From Linanthus parryae (Eukaryota; Streptophyta; Magnoliopsida; Ericales; Polemoniaceae), in assembly GCA_023055425.1 (NCBI GenBank), contig JALGPY010000004.1, positions 62,519,718 through 62,583,717 on the forward strand: 64,000 nt of DNA, in the 5' to 3' direction. Of this stretch, positions 21,314 through 33,076 are shown one piece after another. The position numbers were made by a program, and so were the translations under genes. Under the pieces are notes generated by a model, which was given only the letters and a program-made list of their open reading frames with translations, searched no databases and had not been told where the DNA came from. Every line of letters starts with the position of its first letter. Within the stretch, counting starts at the first letter, position 1.

Positions 21314-22148
21314 CATAGATTATAAGGTGATATTGGCTGTTTGCTTTTCAAACATGGTAAATACCCTAAACCATAAATTAATCTGTGTAGGGAGAGCCAA
21401 ATGCGAGAATTGATTTTTTTTCGCACTGGGTGTGACATTTCAGTACTCGGGTTAGTAGGCTAGATGGATACGGAACTAGAATCTGCATGTGGTCCTTATG
21501 AGATAAGACATGTGCTTCGGTCGGAGTTCAAACACTATAGCGTGTAATTCCCAAACATGTTCTAAGTAGTGACATGAGATGGTTAATAGAGTAGTCCCAT
21601 GAACTCCTCGTTGTGTGAGCCTCGTCGATCATCCGAGCATGATTGGAACTGTATACCCTTAGTACTTTTATCATTGTTGTAAAGTGACGAATTTGTGGTG
21701 CTACTTTGGCGTGCCATCTTCTGGCCATGGATGATTCGACCTTGCGGACATTTCAAGAAAAGCAGCTAATCCGAATCTAAGCGACACATGGATAGGAGGA
21801 AGATTCTCATTGCATCATTCTTTTTTATTTTATTGGGCCCACTTTCAAGATCCATCTAGTAGAAATATCGACGCGTTGGAGCACTCTCTATAGGACTAGA
21901 CATGTAACCATGGTCTATGAGATGGAAATTCAATCAAATGTGGCGGATACGAGAGAAAGAATCTGCATTATTTTTTCTAGAGGTTGAGCCTTCCTGCACT
22001 GGCTCTCTGTGAGTTTGGTTTACGGATCTCCCAAAATGCAGATACTCTTCAGCACTCGCACGCCAAGGCCGTGAAATACTTTGTAGATGATTTGGTTGGA
22101 GATCGAGAGACTAAGGGCTATGCGTTGACCCACAGTTCGAGTGGGAGA
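21314..22148 (+). other. 3' non-coding remainder of the old copia element
   Basis: This is the stretch between the gypsy insertion and the putative copia 3' LTR. There is no sound reading frame. It ends in the purine-rich GAGTGGGAGATG immediately before TGTTAG, the usual copia polypurine tract/LTR junction, so it is the downstream half of the relic that starts at 2707. Confidence 0.6.
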
Positions 22149-22460
22149 TGTTAGTAAAATACGTGTAGAGCGCCTAGTGATGCTCTTTGTAATATGACAC
22201 AAACCCCGAGGGGTAGAATGCAATAATCTAGAAGTTTGTCTAATAAATATAGACAGCTTCCCATTAAATCAGTACGGGAGAATAACTTAGTTTATTAACA
22301 GTCATAGGAATCCTAGCCTCTCTCTCACACTCATCCAAAAGGTGAAACATGGTGTGGATCACAGTGTTTATCCTAGCGATACGCACTAGACTGTTGGGAG
22401 CGCGAGGAACGTGACTACAAGCACAACAAGATCTTCATCCACTGCTTTTCATCAGGAAAG
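22149..22460 (+). repeat. Probable 3' LTR of the old copia element, right end uncertain
   Basis: It starts TGTTAGTAAAATACG right after a GTGGGAGA polypurine tract. An AATAAATATAGAC stretch near 22243 and a leader-like end (CATCCACTGCTTTTCATCAG) are usual for copia LTRs. I could not find the matching 5' LTR upstream of 2707, nor a sharp right end, so the end coordinate is an estimate. Confidence 0.45.
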
Positions 22461-23111
22461 AGGTAAATGCTAGAATATTTTCCTTTTAATTATGCGTTTA
22501 GATATACATGTTTTAGATCCGCTTTCCATGCAGTTGTTAATTACACATTTTTTGTGTTCGTCGCATACCCTAAAGCCTCATGTTGGAAATTTATCATTTC
22601 TAGTAGGCCTACTGCTGCAGAGAATCCTCCGGTTTCCATGATCACTGTGGTCAGCTCACACCATTAATTCTGGGACAGGTGGCGGAGGTACATGTTTGTA
22701 GCAATGCACGCAATTTTTTATTTTATTTTATTACGAGTATGCCCAATGTTTATGCATGTCATTACAAACTAATCTCTAATATCCTCGGCCCTTACAGCGA
22801 TCAGCCCAATTGCAGAGGCAATGGTATATCTGTAATTAAAGAAGAACTTGCCTTCAATCGAGAAAGCAATCCAGGTGATGGAGTACTGGATCAACGAACT
22901 TATTCCACACGTTTGTAAATCTCGTGGTTTTTCGTACTGAGTGATGAGGTTTGTGGGAAGAGAATGAAGTTTTAGCCTTCACTCATGTCTTTGAAGCAGT
23001 GTTGCCTATATTTGTACGTATACAACACCTAACATCGATCCACTCTTCGCACTGTTTTTATTCCTTCACTGTTTGCACTCCACCCACTGCCAGATTCCAA
23101 TAGTAAAGGCA
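22461..23111. other. Unassigned intergenic DNA
   Basis: Short frames at 22467-22667 and 22679-22918 show no recognisable domain. A 'SRPTAAENPPVS' segment in the first is not enough to claim a gene. I see no paired termini or RNA gene. Confidence 0.4.
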
Positions 23112-23373
23112 TACCAGTCCGTCCCAGCTCTTTCTTCCCATCTGACTTTTTTGACTCATATCTGAGTCACTTTGACCGGGTGATTTGGATAGCAAAATAA
23201 TACGATTTTTTGATAATTTTTTCACCATATTATAGAGCAACTTTTACCTTACAACACCATGAAAAAATTATTAAAGAATTACATCGGTCTGCTATTCAAA
23301 TCACCGGGTTAAAGTGACCCAGTGAATAGTGACAAAAGTCAAATTGGGAAGAAAGAGCTGGGACAGAATGGTA
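23112..23373. mobile_element. Stowaway-like MITE, copy 1 (262 bp)
   Basis: The terminal inverted repeats are near perfect for about 30 bp: left TACCAGTCCGTCCCAGCTCT, right (reverse complement) TACCATTCTGTCCCAGCTCT. TA at each end fits the TA target of Tc1/mariner-derived Stowaway MITEs. The inner parts also pair (GTCACTTTGACCGGGTGATT against GTCACTTTAACCCGGTGATT), so the whole element can fold into a long hairpin. It has no coding capacity and two relatives in this window. Confidence 0.85.
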
Positions 23374-24793
23374 CAAGACTTAACACTACAAGCTTATTGA
23401 AAGCGGTCACCATCAATCCACAACCCCACACTCCCAACTTTTGATCAAACACGGCAAGACCAAACATGCAAGGACAAATATAGACCCCAATGCAATGTAA
23501 CACAACTACATCGTATATAACGGTCCAAAGAAAAACATAATATACGACAGTTAGATCATACCAACATTTACCGCGGCTACAAACCCGCCTTACTGAAACC
23601 ATGGCGCATGGGACTTCACACCCTTATTTTTATATCTTCCAACCCTCCAAACTATCACCCCAGACTCAATCATACTACAATATTATATGTTTATGTGTTT
23701 CTGTCTACATAGCATGTCTCTGAACAAGGATGTACAGACAGAAAAGAGAGACGGAAGAGTGAGAAGAAATTCTTACAAACAATCATATCCATTAACGTTG
23801 TTAAAAATTTCATCCAGCATCTTCTCCATCTATTAACGCTTACTATAGCATGTGTTGGTTGCACTCTTGTGTGCTATCTAAAATTTTGTGGCATATAAGT
23901 TCTAATATTAATCTTGTATTTCTTGGTTTGTAATTCAATATTAGCTTTTTGGTCCAGTTTTGGCATTTAAAATTAAAATTTTAGATGTTTAGTATAAAAG
24001 ATAACGACTTTCCAGTAATATAAAACAATTGTAGGTAATTTTTTTTTCTCAAAAAAGAGCATGTATCTTTTGGAGAATGGATAAAAACGCAGTCAAAGTG
24101 CCTGAAAATCGGCGCTATTATTACTCTTTCTCTCTCTCTCTCTTCGTTTCTTTCTTAGGTTCAGTCAAAGTGAAAACGACATGTGTCGAACGACATGATT
24201 ATAGTTTACATGATGAGGCAAGAGAAGGAATATGGTTTAGGAATGGAGAAAAGTAGCGGCTGCATGACCAGATTCAAAGTCGTCTCAATTTTTAAGCGGT
24301 TAAAGCAACCGCTTAGGGCCACCAAAAATAGAGGGGCCCGAATTTTAAAAAATTATATAGATACTTTAGCATTTTATATGCAATTTCAAAAATAATTTAG
24401 CATTTTGTATATAATTTCTAAGATACTTCAAACATACTCCGCATCTCTTTTGAATATTTGTCATTAATTATTCACTTTGACAATTTAGAAAAAAAATATG
24501 AGATTTTATAAAATAAGAACAAATAAAAATAGTATAAATAAAATAAATACATGAAGTGTGTGAGCCAACACGAATGTAGCACATACATTGCACATACACT
24601 GCACAACAAGTTTCTACAAAAAGTCTTTCCAATACAAGTTGTGACTTTCGAACTCTAGTCTTACCTTTTCTTCTTATCATAGAATTCATGGTAGACATTT
24701 TCAGGGCCAGACATCATTCCGGAAAATTCTCACGGTTCGTTCTCAAGCCACGGGCACATTCTGTAACTGATAACCTATAACAAAAGGTTTCCA
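23374..24793. other. Unassigned AT-rich intergenic DNA
   Basis: No supported gene. A (TC)n run lies at about 24125-24143. GCTTAGGGCCACCAAAAATAGAGGGGCCC at 24310-24340 resembles the ends of some plant hAT elements, but I did not find the partner terminus. Short frames (about 60-76 codons) look spurious. Confidence 0.4.
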
Positions 24794-25262
24794 TGCAACA
24801 TATGCATAGAAGATGGATGTGGATCCAGATACAAATGCAAATACGATGGTGACTACGAGTTACACATGGAATGCAAAAACCCAAAGACCTACGTCACCCA
24901 CGACTTTCTCAAAGTATCTACCTTTGAATTAAGGAACTAATCGTATAATGTGGATCCATGCAACGCGTGTATGGAAGAACATGTACGAGATCTTCTACTG
25001 CTGAGAAGCAAATGGATCCAAATTGCATCTGCGTTGCGTTAACCTCAAAGCCAAAATACACAACTCAGGCAAATGTTTTGTCCTTCGTCGGAAAGCTTCG
25101 CTGGATTGCTTTTCGTGCAAGAAAAATGACGTGTCAGGAACCTAGAGCTGGTCTTACATGTGTGAGGAGGACAAAAAATGTTGCTTTCGCTTGCATAGGA
25201 AGAAAGAAGAAAACCTGGAGGATATTGATTTAGGTCGATCAAAAGTTCTGAAGAAGAACGTA
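24794..25262 (+). pseudogene. DC1 (Cys/His-rich C1-like) domain protein fragment
   Basis: From 24794 the frame encodes a DC1-type zinc-binding module: CNICIEDGCGSRYKCKYDGD followed by YELHMEC, with the spaced Cys/His pattern of the plant-specific C1-like family. It stops at TAA 24937-24939. More of the same family follows in other frames: CNACMEEHV (near 24961), then CFVLRRKASLDCFSCKKNDV and YMCEEDKKCCFRLHRKKEEN (25070-25230). Several stops and frameshifts break it and no start is visible, so this is a relic of a larger multi-DC1 gene. Intact members are linked to plant stress and defence signalling (family knowledge). No intact copy is present here. Confidence 0.65.
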
Positions 25263-25576
25263 TAACTTTTACACTGGCTACATAGAATTGCAGTCAAGCT
25301 CATCCGTACCTGAAAAAACAAAAGCAAACACAATTCATAGATTAGAAAAAATCAAAAGTAGATGATGGAGGCAAAATCAAAAGAGAATATCCAGGGGGAG
25401 AGATGATAAGTTCACCAAGTTCCCTATGGCCGGAGGGATTTGCCAGAGATTTTGTTGTTCGACAGAGGGAGAGAGTTAACTCAGCTTCTCCCCGGAAATG
25501 TCGTCCGGAAGCTCGCCGGTGAAGAGATTGTAGTTGGGAGACCTCAGAGTGAGTGAGCGAGTGTATTATAAGAGTA

Positions 25577-25852
25577 AGAGACGTGTTTAAGCCAAAAAAA
25601 ACCATCAGACAAAAGAGACGTGTATGGATTCTATGATGTGTCAATTTCTGTCAATTCGATGAGATTTTTTTCCCTTTAGAGCGGAAGAGAAGTTTCATGG
25701 GAGAGCGTATTAGAAGAGGTTAGAGACGTGTTTGAGCCAAAAAAAAAACTATCAGACAAAAGAGACGTGTATGGATTCTATGATGTGTCAATTTCTGTCA
25801 ATTCGATGGGATTTCTGTCCGTTTAGAGCGGAAGAGAAGTTTCATGGGAAAT
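25577..25852. repeat. About 145-bp tandem duplication, two copies
   Basis: Unit 1 starts at 25577 and unit 2 at 25722, both with AGAGACGTGTTTRAGCC and both running through GAAGAGAAGTTTCATGGGA. The copies differ at only a few sites and in A-run length. There is no coding frame across them. Confidence 0.85.
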
Positions 25853-25953
25853 TTAATTCAAACCCCAGAAATATATACATCATACCAACAAGTTATTCTA
25901 ATGATGTTACATATAACTTATGTTGAAAAAATCGGTGATCGTTGGGCACTTAT

Positions 25954-26215
25954 TACTTGGTTTGTTTCTTCTCTTTCTTCCAGTTTTGACTTTTTCATCC
26001 GTAAATATGTCACTTTGACCCGGTGATTTGGATAGCGAAATGATACAATTTTTCGGTAATTTTTCATGGTGTCATAAAGTAAAGTTTATCGTACAATACC
26101 ATGAAAATTTATCAAAAAATTATATCGCATTTCTAATCAAATCATCAGGTCAAAGCGGCCTGATGAATAGTAGTAAAACTCAAAACTGGAAGAAAGAGAA
26201 GAAACAGATGAAGTA
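25954..26215. mobile_element. Stowaway-like MITE, copy 2 (262 bp)
   Basis: It has the same structure and length as the copy at 23112. Left terminus: TACTTGG then GTTTCTTCTCTTTCTTCC. Right terminus as reverse complement: TACTTCATCT then GTTTCTTCTCTTTCTTCC. Inner conserved blocks include CACTTTGACCCGGTGATTTG and ATCATCAGGTCAAAG. TA borders are present. It is non-coding and foldable. Confidence 0.85.
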
Positions 26216-26593
26216 TTTACTTAGGGATTAATAGTACTCTCTAGAGAGACAGAGTTGATTGATATGACTTTATTCAAATGATTTTTCAGCCCTTTGATCT
26301 ATTAGAGATCTAATTATCATGGTTTTGCCATCAACTCAATTTTGTACAATAAAACAGGGTGCTTCCATTGTATATAGATTGTGCTATGGAAATGGTGCAA
26401 GAAGCTTGGGGGAAAGAGTGGTGTGCAGCATAAAAACGATGTTTCCATGGCGCTGGCAACTATTGGTGCACTCAATAGGCTGTCTCCAAATAGACAAATA
26501 AGGGGAAATTGGTGGGTTTTTGAATACTTTTAGCATATTAGTAATTAGTTATAAGCACGTGGATTGCACGTGACATTTTTGTACAAATACATA

Positions 26594-26634
<41 letters not shown>

Positions 26635-28160
26635 GTGAATTGCACGCGAATTAATATTGATCGGCATGCGAAGACGACCGATGAAAAAGGAGTAGGAAAG
26701 AAGCTAGATGACTAACAAAACAGGGGAGAGAGAAGTCAGAGGAAAGAAACCGTGGAGAGAGCGAAGACAGAGAAAAATCACAAAAAATTAGTATTGAATT
26801 AATGCTATTATGATGTGGAAAGTTTGGCTTCTGTCCGGGAGCTAGGTTTTGGCTTGTTTAGCAATTTTGAATATATATTGTGTACCACTATCTCCCTACT
26901 CTTTCTTCTCAATTTCTATTTTGAGAAATCCCTGCTCTCTCTTCCCATTTTCTTTTTGGGTAACCTTAAAACATGAAATGACAAGATTACCCTCGCAAAT
27001 AATACCCCCACCTAATTTTTTCCCTTTTCCAACCACACCCACTTATCTCCATTCCCCAAGCCTTATCCTCTCACCAGACACCACTCACCACTCACCACAT
27101 AGTAGAGAGAGAGAGAGGCGGAGAGAAAAAGCCCCGAGAGAAGCTACTGCCTCTCTCCGTCGCTCGAACAACGGTGGTGCTCTGTCGAACGGTGGCTCTG
27201 CTTTTAGGACTGAAGGTGGAGAGAGAGAGCATGAGGAGTTGGAAGACCAACGAAGAGGTAGGTGGTTACGAACGACGACGACGGTGGAAGACCGACGAGG
27301 AGGTTGGAAACCAAGGTGATTTGTTCCTTTCTCTCCCTATCACTCAGATCGGCCGTGAGGGTTTATGCCTCTTCTCCATATGCTCTTCTCTCTCTCTCTA
27401 TCTCTGTTTGTTCATACGGTTTAGATCTGGTTTATGCCTCTAGGGTGGTCCGCCGGTGGTGCTGGTTTCGACGATGGGGTTGTTGGCGGTGATTATAAGC
27501 TGTGGCAGTGGCAGATCGAGGGTTCTTCTTCTTCTTCTTCTGGAATTTTTTAAGATCTGTAAATATTGAGTTTAGATCTGCAAATTTTTTAGTCCAGATC
27601 TGGTGGTGTTCATTTTAAATTTGTCAGTTTGTGTTCTTGTTTTTGTCATTCTTTTGTTAAAGATCTGTTGTTAATGATAAATTGATGGTGGCATACTGTC
27701 CTATGGTGGCTGATGGTGGAGTTTTGGTGGAGTTGAGGGTGGTTTGCGAGTGTGGGACATAGTGTGCAATTTTCTGAGTCTATTGAGGGTATTTTGGACA
27801 AAAAAACTCTTTATTAATCTGCGTGCGCAGTCGCCATGTGAAGAAAGACTAGTGACGGAGTGGTACTTCGTATTAGAGATGGCTAGTCATTTGCTACAGT
27901 TTTTGCAGAGGTTTTGACTTGCAAGTACCACTACGTTCTTTGGGAAAGGGCATAGAACTCAAGAAAATAGTGTTTTCCCCTTTTTGCCCTTAGTGAAAGG
28001 AAAATTTACAGAAAGAAGACTTGTGCCTTGGGTTGTTTTGCCAATATACACCCCTAACTGCCCATTTATCTCAGCCTTATATCTCTCTGACTTTAGTTGG
28101 CAACAACAAAAGTAACACCACCGCCAGTCCTCCATCGCCACCCCGAGCAACAACACACCA
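26216..28160. other. Unassigned DNA with microsatellites and gene-leader-like stretches
   Basis: No gene can be supported. Frames at 26849-27319 and 27174-27492 are Ser/Pro/Arg/Glu-rich and arise from (AG)n and CT-rich sequence. The 27040-27560 part looks like a plant 5' leader (GAGAGAGAGAG, TCTCTCTCTCT, TTCTTCTTCTTC), possibly captured gene DNA. A related style of sequence in the opposite sense occurs at 31930-32210, but I could not align the two as termini. Confidence 0.4.
26598..26632. repeat. (TA)n microsatellite
   Basis: About 17 TA units in a perfect run. It lies between two GCACGTG-type segments (26555-26575 and 26634-26650). Confidence 0.95.
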
Positions 28161-28206
28161 AAAATACTCAGGAGCAGACTCACATAGAGCTCCATGGGGT
28201 CCCATG

Positions 28207-31200
28207 TACAGCTGCGATTCGGTTCGGTTCAACCGGCGGTTCCGGTTGAAACCGAACCGAATTAATCAAAGATTAAGAACTGCGAACCGAATCGGTAACC
28301 GATGGACCGAAACCGGCCCCGGACCGGGTAACATAAGGTCCCGGTTCGATTTCCCCTATTTCCTGAACCGGAACCCATCCGGAACCGGAACCGGTTTGGA
28401 ACCGGAACTCGCCCGAACCGAACCGAGAACCGGTGAGTAGCGGCCGAAAATTTGAACGCTAGGTGTTGTCACCATCACGGTCAGTGACCGTTTGGCAACA
28501 GTTCAGAACCGTTTTTTGTTTTTTTTTTTGACTTTCTTTTTTTACAAACACCCCCCTTCCCTCCCTTCAACTCCTATAAATACCCAACCATTTCCACCAT
28601 TTTTTTCACACTTCCTCCTCAAACACTCTCCGTATTTCTCACACTTCTTCACTAAAAATTCATCATACACTCTCCAATTTCTTCATCTTTCCTCACTAAA
28701 AATCATCATACACTCTCAAGTTTACAAAAATCCTCAAACTTCCTTAGTTCTCGACGGAAAATTTATCATCTTCAATCTTCGACATTTCACACCTCCAAGA
28801 ATTATTCTTGGAGTTTGTAAGTTTTATTTTTTGTCGTTTACTATTTTATTGTGCTCTTATTTGTGCATCATTTGTTAAAATTTTTTTTTTTCATCAAATT
28901 TGTCTAAGAAAAAATGGCTTCCTCTTCTCATTTCGATGACCAAAACAACCAAAACGTAGACGTAGACATGACTATTGATGATGAAATTGACATTTTATTT
29001 GGCGAATGTGCCGCTAATGATTTTGGTGGTTTAGAGGAAAATGAGCCGAATTTAGGTCGTAATAAAAGAGCTCGTAAGGGGGATGGTAAAAAAAAGCAAA
29101 GTTTGGGATCATATGGATAAATACCCGATGGCGTAGACGACAAAGGTAAACCAAAATTTAGGGCCAGTTGCAAACATTGTCAAGCAAGTTTTGTATATCA
29201 TTATACCGGTGGATTAGGATCAATGAGAAAACATTTACAAAGTAAACACGGACTTTTGAAAGATACACCCGCCGTAGGTGACACGATGGTCCAAACCCAA
29301 CTAGGATACGACGCACACGGTAACGTAGTTACTTTTGTCTACGAAGAACCTAGGGTAAGAAAAGCATTAGCTCATTATATGACCGCCACCGAAAAACCTC
29401 TTAATATGACCGACGACGTAGAGTTTGACACATTAGTACAAACCGCTTTTTTCCCGAGTTATAAGCATATTAGTAGACACACTATTAGGAAAGATATAAT
29501 TGATCTATATAGTGAGAGGAAAGCGGAAATTATGCAAACATTTTTACATTCTAATTTCACAATTGCTTGCACTTCCGATATGTGGTCCGGTAGAAATGAT
29601 AAATGGTATATTTGTGTCACCGCACATTACATTGACCGAAATTGGACTTTACAAAAACGTGTTATTGCATTTCGAGAAGTTCCATATCCTCACAACGGTG
29701 TAAACATGGGAGAAACCATAGTCGATGTCTTTGATGAGTGGGGTATTAGTGAACGAATTACATCAATGACTTTTGACAATGCATCGGCATGTGATAGTGC
29801 GATAGACCATATGCAAACTTTGATACAATCACCCTTTCACGAAGAAATTTACCATGTTCATTGTGTATGTCACATTATCAATTTAATTGTACAAGAAGGT
29901 TTGAAACAACTAGATGAGCATGTTAGTCCTATTCGTGAAGCTATTCTATTTATTGCGTCTTCAAACAAAAGAACCAAACTTTTTCTGGAATATTGTGAGA
30001 AAAAAGCAAGAAAAAAAGAAGGTTTGGGGCCGATTGTAGGACAAGATGGAACTCGACCTACTTGATGTTGAAAAGTTGTAAAGGTTATGAGACCACAATC
30101 ACACGTTTTTTGAATGAAAGTGGCCATCCCGTTTCCGTTTCATTTAATGATTGGAAGGCCGCCGTTATCTTAAGAGATTTTCTTCAACCATTTTATAACG
30201 CAACTAATCTTCTTTCGGGTGTTTATTATCCTTCTACTAACAACGTTGTTCCACAACTAATGTTTTTAACTGAAGCTTTTAATGAGTATAGGAATAATAG
30301 TATTTTATCCAACGCAATTGCGGTAATGGAAGAAAAATTTCTCAAACATTTTGAAAGAATCCCTATGGTATTTTTGTTTGGCAAGTATTTTGGACCCAAG
30401 GCAAAAGGATGCAACCACAAGTTTTATGCTACAAAAAATTTCGGAAAACATGACTGCCGAGTGATGGTGAAAAATATGTTGTTAAGTTTGGTGTTGGTGA
30501 TCAAGGTTCTCAAACATCATCGAGTGATCTGAAGGGTAAGGGTAAGAAAAAGTTTGGTATTGGTTCTTTATTTAAGAGTACACAAACCACCCCCACCGCG
30601 TCGAATTGCGTCTCGGAATTATTGTTGTACATTAACCAAAATTATTTCTTAAAACTATCGGAGGAAGAAATAGAAAATATAGATTTACTTGCTTGATGGA
30701 AAAATTATGAAATCCAATATCCGATTGTTTCTAAAATGGCACGTGATTTACTAACCCCTCCCGCTTCTATAGTCCCTTCAGAATCAACTTTTAGTGCAGG
30801 TAAACGAGTTTTGTCAGAGAAAAGACCGTGTCTAACCTCGGAGATGTTGGAGGTACTCATATGCTCAAAGGATTGTAGTGACGCCAACGAACGCACACAA
30901 GACCTACACCCTTTGGACGTGGCCCCGACCGAACTTTACCAAGAATTTGGAATAGACGTGGACACTCCGCTAGATCTAGACGAATTACCTACGGCTAAGC
31001 GTTGAAAAATGAAGACTATTATTTTGTATTTTTGTTCATTTCAATAAGTTTGTATGTAAGTTAGAAAAAATACAAATGATTGGTAGTTAAGTGGGTGCCA
31101 ACCTCGTTTGGATGTACGTAAACTATAGTGATGCAATCTTTTCTAACATTTGATATTTTAATTAATAATACAAGTTTGTTTCTTTTTTTATTATTTGTCA

Positions 31201-31431
31201 AATTTTAAGTTTTACACTTATTATTACCGAAAAAAAAAATTGTCCGGACCGGTTGGGTAACCCAACCGGTTTCGGTCCACGGTTTCGGTCTGGTTCCGTA
31301 TATACCCAAAAACCGGTTCTGGTTAAATCGAACCGAAAAATTGGCTGGAACCAGCCAACCGAACCAAAACCGACCGGTTTTGCTTAAATCGGTTCGGTTT
31401 CGGTTTGGTTCGAACCGAAATCGCAGCTCTA
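28207..31431 (+). mobile_element. hAT transposon, once autonomous, now decayed (3,225 bp)
   Basis: Flanked by the perfect 8-bp duplication GTCCCATG (28199-28206 and 31432-31439). The terminal inverted repeats are TACAGCTGCGATTCGG and TAGAGCTGCGATTTCGG. The outer 200 bp on each side are packed with AACCG/CGGTT motifs, typical subterminal sites for hAT transposases (inferred role). A TATA box (TATAAATACCC, about 28575) precedes the transposase remnant. The transposase is broken, so the copy could move only if helped by another source. Confidence 0.92.
28914..31005 (+). pseudogene. hAT transposase (BED zinc finger, RNase H-like core, hAT dimerisation domain)
   Basis: ATG at 28914. An acidic N-terminus is followed by a TAA-type stop (29118-29120). 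The frame then resumes with a BED-type finger, CKHCQASF...GLGSMRKHLQSKH (about 29165-29245). The core (29223-30065) has TSDMWSGRNDKWYICVTAHY, MTFDNASACDSA and HCVCHIINLIVQEGL, all hAT hallmarks. A frameshift near 30055 leads to a third piece (30062-30532), and a stop at about 30694 (DLLA*W) precedes the C-terminal dimerisation domain, LTPPASIVPSESTFSAGKR (30737-31005). At least two stops and two frameshifts make it non-functional. It most resembles plant ZBED/RICESLEEPER-type hAT transposases; the original length would have been near 690 residues. Confidence 0.92.
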
Positions 31432-31847
31432 GTCCCATGCCCCCACAAAAGAATTAGTTTTTTTTTTATAATTACACTTTACATTTCAAATATGTTCACA
31501 TAGGCCCCCACATTTATTTAGCAAAGACATCCATTTTAAACTTAAATATTACACTAAAATTCCAAACTACAACTCAGTTTTCAATTCTATTTAGTAAATA
31601 TTTATTGGACAATTTTAGCGAGTATCCTCTATCGTGCCAAATCCTAGGTTCTTAACTTAGTTTTTTCTTGATCTTGTTGAGTTTAAGCATGTTCTGGTCC
31701 ATTGAATATTGATTTGTGTTCAGTTTTTACAGTGTGACGGGTTACATGATGGTAATTTTCTATTGTGATGGAGAAAATGTTTTGAATTTTTTTGTGTTAA
31801 TTGTGCCCCCAGAATCAGATATTTCTGCGTCTGCCCTTAAAAATACT

Positions 31848-33052
31848 GATCCAAGCAAAAAAGACAGAGCACAATATATGGTTGAATAAAATATCTGGAT
31901 GAACATCATGAACATATCTATACAGTTTCAACAACAACTGTTGAGACGAGCAGATCTACATAGAAGAAACGAGGAGGTGGAGAGAAGAAGCTCATGAAAC
32001 CCTAACCGCCCACCGCCACTGCAATGCCAACCACCGCCGGCCCTCCAAACAGATCTACAAACATACACCCAGATCTAAAAGACCAACAAACATATCTAAA
32101 AGCAGAGAGTGATGAAGGAGATAAACCTGGTCCGGTCGACCGCCATCTCACCACCATCGTCTTCCGTCTCTCCACCTTGCGGAGCCACCGCCGCCCGATA
32201 TTATGTATTCCACACTTTAGTAATAGCTAGTTAAAAAATATGTAGTCAGAATTCATGTGTATATCTATCTCTCATTTTAATAAAAAATATTAAAGTTTTT
32301 AATTACTTATAAAGTTTTAAATATACATAACATCACTGGACCTTATTTAAGTTTAAACTAGTTAAAATTTATCTCACCCTTGAAGATGCCAGCTACCGCA
32401 TTGTTTTTGTTTTTATCAACTGCCTGTTTTGTCAACTTGCTGCCTCTTAAGTTTGTGATTGGATGAATTAAGCCAATGAATCGCCGCTGATGCCTCTGTA
32501 AGTTTGCGGTTGGTGAATTAAGTCAATGAATCCCACAACGCCGCACTCAATATGACTTTGGTCTGGATTGAGGTAATCTTGTCTTCATCAACTTATTCTG
32601 ACTACGTATCACAACCTTAACTCAAGGTTTACAATATTGTGTAACATTCATCGCTTATCTAGACTCTAAAAGTACCAGAACCAGTGTTGTGTGGCTTAAA
32701 GGTAGCACATCGTCGATTGACAACTGACGATCTGCCTCAATAATATGGATCCAAGGCAGAGCTGTTCTTACATTGTGAGCAACAGACACTATAATTTTCA
32801 CGGGAAGAAATAGCGCTTACTTAGTGCCAAACTCATCATTGTGCCAAATTCTGCATTTAGCACCGTAGTAGGGGTAATCGGAGATCCCCACATAATCCTC
32901 ATCGCTCCACATGCTCATTACGTCTCCTGCTTCCTACGTTCCTGCAAAAACAAACTCACAAGAAACCCGTGAAGAACGGAGATAGAAACAAAATAAAACA
33001 AACTAAAAGAAAAGTACTCTAAACTAACTCCTAACTAAATAATCTACCGTTG
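31848..33052. other. Unassigned DNA; right part is probably the leader and gag start of a minus-strand LTR element
   Basis: 31930-32215 is purine/pyrimidine-biased, with 'AGATCTA' repeats and one spurious 68-codon frame. 32820-33052 lies just inside the primer-binding site of the LTR at 33077. On the minus strand it opens a short frame, MSMWSDEDYVGISDYPYYGA, which may be the beginning of that element's gag. The rest of the internal region is missing. Confidence 0.4.
32441..32540. repeat. 50-bp imperfect tandem duplication
   Basis: Units at 32441-32490 and 32491-32540 both start TGCCTCT and contain AAGTTTG, GAATTAAG and CAATGAATC. It is local, non-coding and moderately diverged. Confidence 0.75.
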
Positions 33053-33070
33053 TCACCGGCAACGGCGCCA
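33053..33070 (-). other. Primer-binding site (tRNA-Asp type) of LTR element B
   Basis: The plus strand reads TCACCGGCAACGGCGCCA, which matches the 3' end of plant tRNA-Asp with one mismatch. It lies six bases from the LTR edge at 33077. The orientation puts the element's internal region to the left, on the minus strand. Confidence 0.8.
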
Positions 33071-33076
33071 AAAACT

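Larger units (their letters stand above)
28169..31839. mobile_element. hAT-type MITE, split by a later hAT insertion
   Basis: The 8-bp duplication AAAATACT lies at 28161-28168 and again at 31840-31847. The termini are CAGGAGCAGAC on the left and, as reverse complement, TAAGGGCAGAC on the right. Inside both ends are GGGG/CCCCC runs (CATGGGGTCCCATG..., TTGTGCCCCCAGA) like those of the small element at 59490. Without the inserted hAT the element is about 438 bp and non-coding. The interruption at 28207-31431 shows that it is the older of the two. Confidence 0.75.

Noticed and set aside
24300..24345. End of a hAT-like element (CTTAGGGCC...GGGGCCC)
   Set aside because: No matching opposite terminus or 8-bp duplication was found in the flanking 2 kb.
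26849..27319. 156-codon frame rich in Ser, Pro, Arg and Glu
   Set aside because: It is produced by CT/AG simple sequence and leader-like DNA, with no recognisable domain.
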